Part shown: piece after piece, positions 61,223 to 64,000 of the stretch | Numbering within the stretch: position 1 is the stretch's first letter | Layout: each line of letters starts with the position of its first letter | Assembly: GCA_963680875.1 (NCBI GenBank) | Contig: OY804585.1 | Coordinates: 49,709,085-49,773,084, forward strand | Source of the DNA: Bathymodiolus brooksi | Taxonomy: Eukaryota > Mollusca > Bivalvia > Mytilida > Modiolidae | DNA length: 64,000 nt | Direction: 5' to 3' | The notes under the pieces: model-generated | The model's database searches: none | What the model was told of the DNA's origin: nothing | What the model saw: the letters and a program-made list of their open reading frames with translations, nothing else | Made by a program: the position numbers and the translations under genes

Positions 61223-62089
61223 CTGCATATTTGTCAACACCCAAATCACTTATAATTTTTGACAACACATATTTTATCTTGCTTAGCCAATTATCGTGCC
61301 GACATAAACATTGTTACATTCTTTTGATGTATTGACAAGTGTTTCAACTGTCATAAGTACTTGTTAAAAACCATTGTGCACATTTTTGTGATGATGTATC
61401 ATTTTTATTACAACAACAATTAGAATTACAACAACAATTACAACTATAATTATAACTACAATTACCACTACAATTAGTAACAATATATAAACATTAATTT
61501 ATAATAGTATATTATATTCCTTTAACAATTAGTACCACTCCTCCTTGTCCTATTATGTGTCTGATATTAAATATAGTACTGAAAATAGAGCAATATGAGC
61601 GCCTTATATCACATTAGCCTCATTAGTAAAAAAAGGTAATACAACACCTTTAAATTTTCAATCTGAACTATTTTCATTCATAAATGGAAGGGTGTATTTT
61701 TTCATTAACCATTTTGGGTCTACTTTTAACTTGTTTCATTGCATGCTTCAATGCATTTTTGCTTTGTGGTATTTTAATGTTTGTATCACACCGTATACGC
61801 TATTCCATAAACCTTTCTTCACACGTTGATATTTATATAAAAGGAGGGTGCTATGATGCTCTGCAGAGTAACCTAATATACGTCATAGCTTCAGAAATTA
61901 TGTGGTCAGCAATATTTACTGGTTAAACAAAATGTATGTTAGGAATTCCCTGAAATAGAGTTGCTAGGACGCTACAGACAACACAGGTTTCTTTTGGTTT
62001 AGGTGAAGTCATCATGGCTTGATTAACCGTTACAGTATCGTTTTTTTTTACTCTTTCGAAACTTATCATCGAATATAACCTACCACCCG
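61223..62089. other. no gene seen; small microsatellite
   Basis: 61406-61477 is a run of imperfect TTACAA/CAA triplets. The hydrophobic frame at 61684-61926 (MEGCIFSLTILGLLLTCFIA) has one or two membrane-like segments but no family match or context. Confidence 0.4.
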
Positions 62090-62350
62090 ATAATTAGCAT
62101 AAGCAACACGACACGTGCCATTGGTGGATCAGGAGGAACTTCTTACCATTCCAGAACAACAGAGTTCACTCAGGTTTTTAGAGATGTTTGTGTTGCTCAG
62201 TCGTTAGAGTTCTGTGTAGTGCTTTTGCGCTATTATTTGTCTTCTTTTTCCGTCTGGCATTTGCATTATCTGTCTTTCAATCTATGGCTTATGATCACCG
62301 CGTTGCTTTCTTCTTTCATTTTCAAACTTTTCTTGGAATCATATTAACTG
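62090..62350 (+). mobile_element. Penelope-like element 3' tail, degraded
   Basis: Plus-strand order: caacacgacacgtgccattg, gtggatcaggaggaact, cttaccattcc, gttcactcaggttttt, gtttgtgttgctcagtcgtt, agttctgtgtagtgctttt, ctattatttgtcttc. This is the same order as at 37740-37990. The frame at 62188-62382 is its shadow. Confidence 0.68.
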
Positions 62351-62884
62351 TAAGCATATTTGTAGTCTGTGCAGCTGTCTGAAGCATGTCAATCACCATC
62401 TTCTCGTTGTGCTCTGACATGTGAGGTGAGGTGGAGAGCGATTAATGTGTTACCGACTTCTAAGGTCGTTAACTTTGTATCCATCATTTTCACTATAAAT
62501 CTACAATCTACCAGATATATATAAACACGTGTTGCGATAACGATACATTAGTATATGCATATCTTGATTCTTTTTAAACCAGGGAGACCAATTACGAATA
62601 AGCAATACGTCAAATATACCATATATATGTACAATACATATTGGGATGGTATGTTTATTTTATTCATTTTAAATTAACAACAACGCGATTATATTTAGCT
62701 AGGATACAGTATGAATAAATTACATATTCAAATTATCAGAATACAGAATAAGATCGATTGTGCATTGAAGCGATCAGATACAACATACAATGTAATTACA
62801 AAAGAAATATGCAGACATAATACTGTTGAAACCTATTATAATTCAAGGACAGGTGTTGTATTGATGTAATAAGAAAAATGTGAA
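62351..62884. other. no gene seen
   Basis: AT-rich unique sequence. Confidence 0.5.
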
Positions 62885-63075
62885 TATATAAGTTTGTGTG
62901 CGCGACGCGTTTCTGGAATGACGTTCATCACGTACGCTCAAAGTCAAGATTGGAAAACCCAAATGATTAAAGTCTTTACGAGAACGAAAATCAAAGGGGC
63001 AAAACAGGATAGCCAAAATGGGATAAGTTAACCTATACATGAGAGTAGAGAACATTAGTTGTAATCATAATTTCA
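62885..63075 (-). mobile_element. Penelope-like terminal region with hammerhead relic
   Basis: Minus-strand order: gttctctactctcatgtata, ggttaactta, ggctatcctgttttgcccct, ttgattttcgttctcgtaaa, gactttaatcatttgggttt, tccaatcttgactttgagcg, then the ribozyme-like segment and cgcgtcgcgcaca. It is the best match to the flank of the 24-bp satellite at 48973-49070. Confidence 0.72.
62895..62939 (-). ncRNA. hammerhead ribozyme-like motif, box I changed
   Basis: Minus-strand order: gcgtac, box GTGATGA (C to G at its first base), aacgtcattcca, GAAA, short stem III cgc, GTC, gcgcac. GAAA and the cleavage triplet are intact. The box I change and two missing stem I bases suggest it is inactive. Confidence 0.5.
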
Positions 63076-63244
63076 TTATTTAGGAACTATAAATTTCAAT
63101 AAAAAAAACTACATATCTAATAAAGCATGTCACTGTCGACTCACTGACAACTAATATTTCTTCTCCTTTTTCTTTCAGTTTCATTTTAATTCTAGAAACT
63201 GTAAGGCAGAACTCTGCAGACAATACAATCCAAATGACAATGCG
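63076..63244. other. no gene seen
   Basis: Short AT-rich stretch. Confidence 0.4.
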
Positions 63245-63430
63245 AGTAAGGAATTATTGTTTAACGCCAAACGAGCAATTTTTCAGCTATATCATGGCGA
63301 GAACAAGTTACATTCGATGAGATGATGATGTCCGCTTTACACGCTGAGTTGGATTTTTATAGTGCTAACTCACTGAAGCAACATTCAGCGGGTAGACATC
63401 AAAAATTATATAAGACTTCTATTTTAACTA
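63245..63430 (-). mobile_element. SINE-like element, second family, 3' part
   Basis: Minus-strand order: ttgcttcagtgagttagcac, tataaaaatccaactcagcg, acttgttctcgccatgatat, agctgaaaaattgc, ttggcgttaaacaataattc. This is the reverse-oriented partner of 55090-55230 and shows the shared atatagctgaaa ... ggcgttaaac tail more clearly. Confidence 0.68.
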
Positions 63431-64000
63431 ATTATGGAAAATGAGAATTTTTGATTTTTATAGCGTAACCTGATGTTAATATACTAGTAACCTTTTATTA
63501 AATTGCGTCTTGTCCGGTTTTATATCCATTGGGTAGCGTCGTGAGTAATTAATTAAAAAAAGTATTGTACCTCAGTATACGTTTTCCTATTTAAAATATA
63601 TGTTCATAAGTATTTTACAAAAAAATGCATTTACTTGTATATTGTGAAATGTACTACTCATCATCGAATAGTCCAAAAGAATATTCCCCTCTCCTGTGCT
63701 ATTCACCGGAGACGCAATATATTTTCGCGGAATTTTAATCCTCTTTTTGCATTGGAGGAAACACGGTTAATGAACATTCAAAATTCTCGGCATTTTTCCT
63801 ATGCTGAGCTAACATCCCGAAACCCACAGACAACAACAACAAACATGGCGAACAGATTATATGTCTGTCCTTCGTATTGTAATCTCTTATGCTGTTCGGT
63901 ATAATATAACACTTATTGACTAGATATCCCGGTAATATGATGTTTATTGTTCCCCTAGGCACCATATATTGCCCTTTGGCTTCCCGTCGGGAAATAGTTG
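63431..64000. other. no gene seen
   Basis: Frames at 63635-63904 (plus) and 63735-63965 (minus) overlap and neither shows a domain. caacatggcgaacag at about 63840 resembles a start context (ATGGCG) but is not followed by a recognisable protein before the window ends. Confidence 0.4.

Overview
The window is eukaryotic, AT-rich and repeat-dominated. It contains no intact protein-coding gene that I can support. The repeat content (tRNA-headed SINEs with a conserved 3' tail, a Penelope-like reverse transcriptase with a hammerhead-bearing terminal region, SAP/SWIM and CCCRYH-type multicopy genes in broken form) points to a lophotrochozoan, most likely a bivalve mollusc. The species cannot be fixed from sequence alone.

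Layout. 1-10607 is a megasatellite of about 342 copies of a 31-bp unit. It stops at the tail of a Penelope-like element (10608-10775), next to a SINE split by a 1065-bp TA-flanked inverted-repeat transposon. 12-29 kb is mostly non-coding and holds three degraded multicopy genes (CCCRYH-type 15756-18360, SAP/SWIM 21513-22112, Crypton/ZMYM-like exon 27950-28123), one unknown reading frame and several long hairpins. 29.7-32.6 kb is a second tandem-repeat field (about 112-bp and 68-bp units). 33.85-36.0 kb is a cluster of four hairpin elements, two of them inside a 1.7-kb palindrome. 36.6-37.3 kb is a decayed 39-bp repeat. 41545-48972 is a second megasatellite of about 309 copies of a 24-bp unit. 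49.5-53.2 kb holds remains of non-LTR and Penelope-like retroelements. 53-64 kb holds more tails of that element, SINEs and a degenerate repeat of about 150 bp.

Main result. The tandem arrays look connected to one mobile-element family. The 24-bp array lies exactly inside a copy of that family's terminal region: its left flank matches the sequence after the hammerhead ribozyme cleavage site and its right flank matches the sequence before the ribozyme's CTGATGA box. The repeat unit carries the CTGATGA box. A five-copy, 25-bp array at 54.1 kb expands the same place in another copy. One unit type of the 29.7-kb array matches the element's 3' untranslated tail, and the 31-bp array directly abuts such a tail. 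Very long open frames over both megasatellites are explained by unit composition and length, not by coding.
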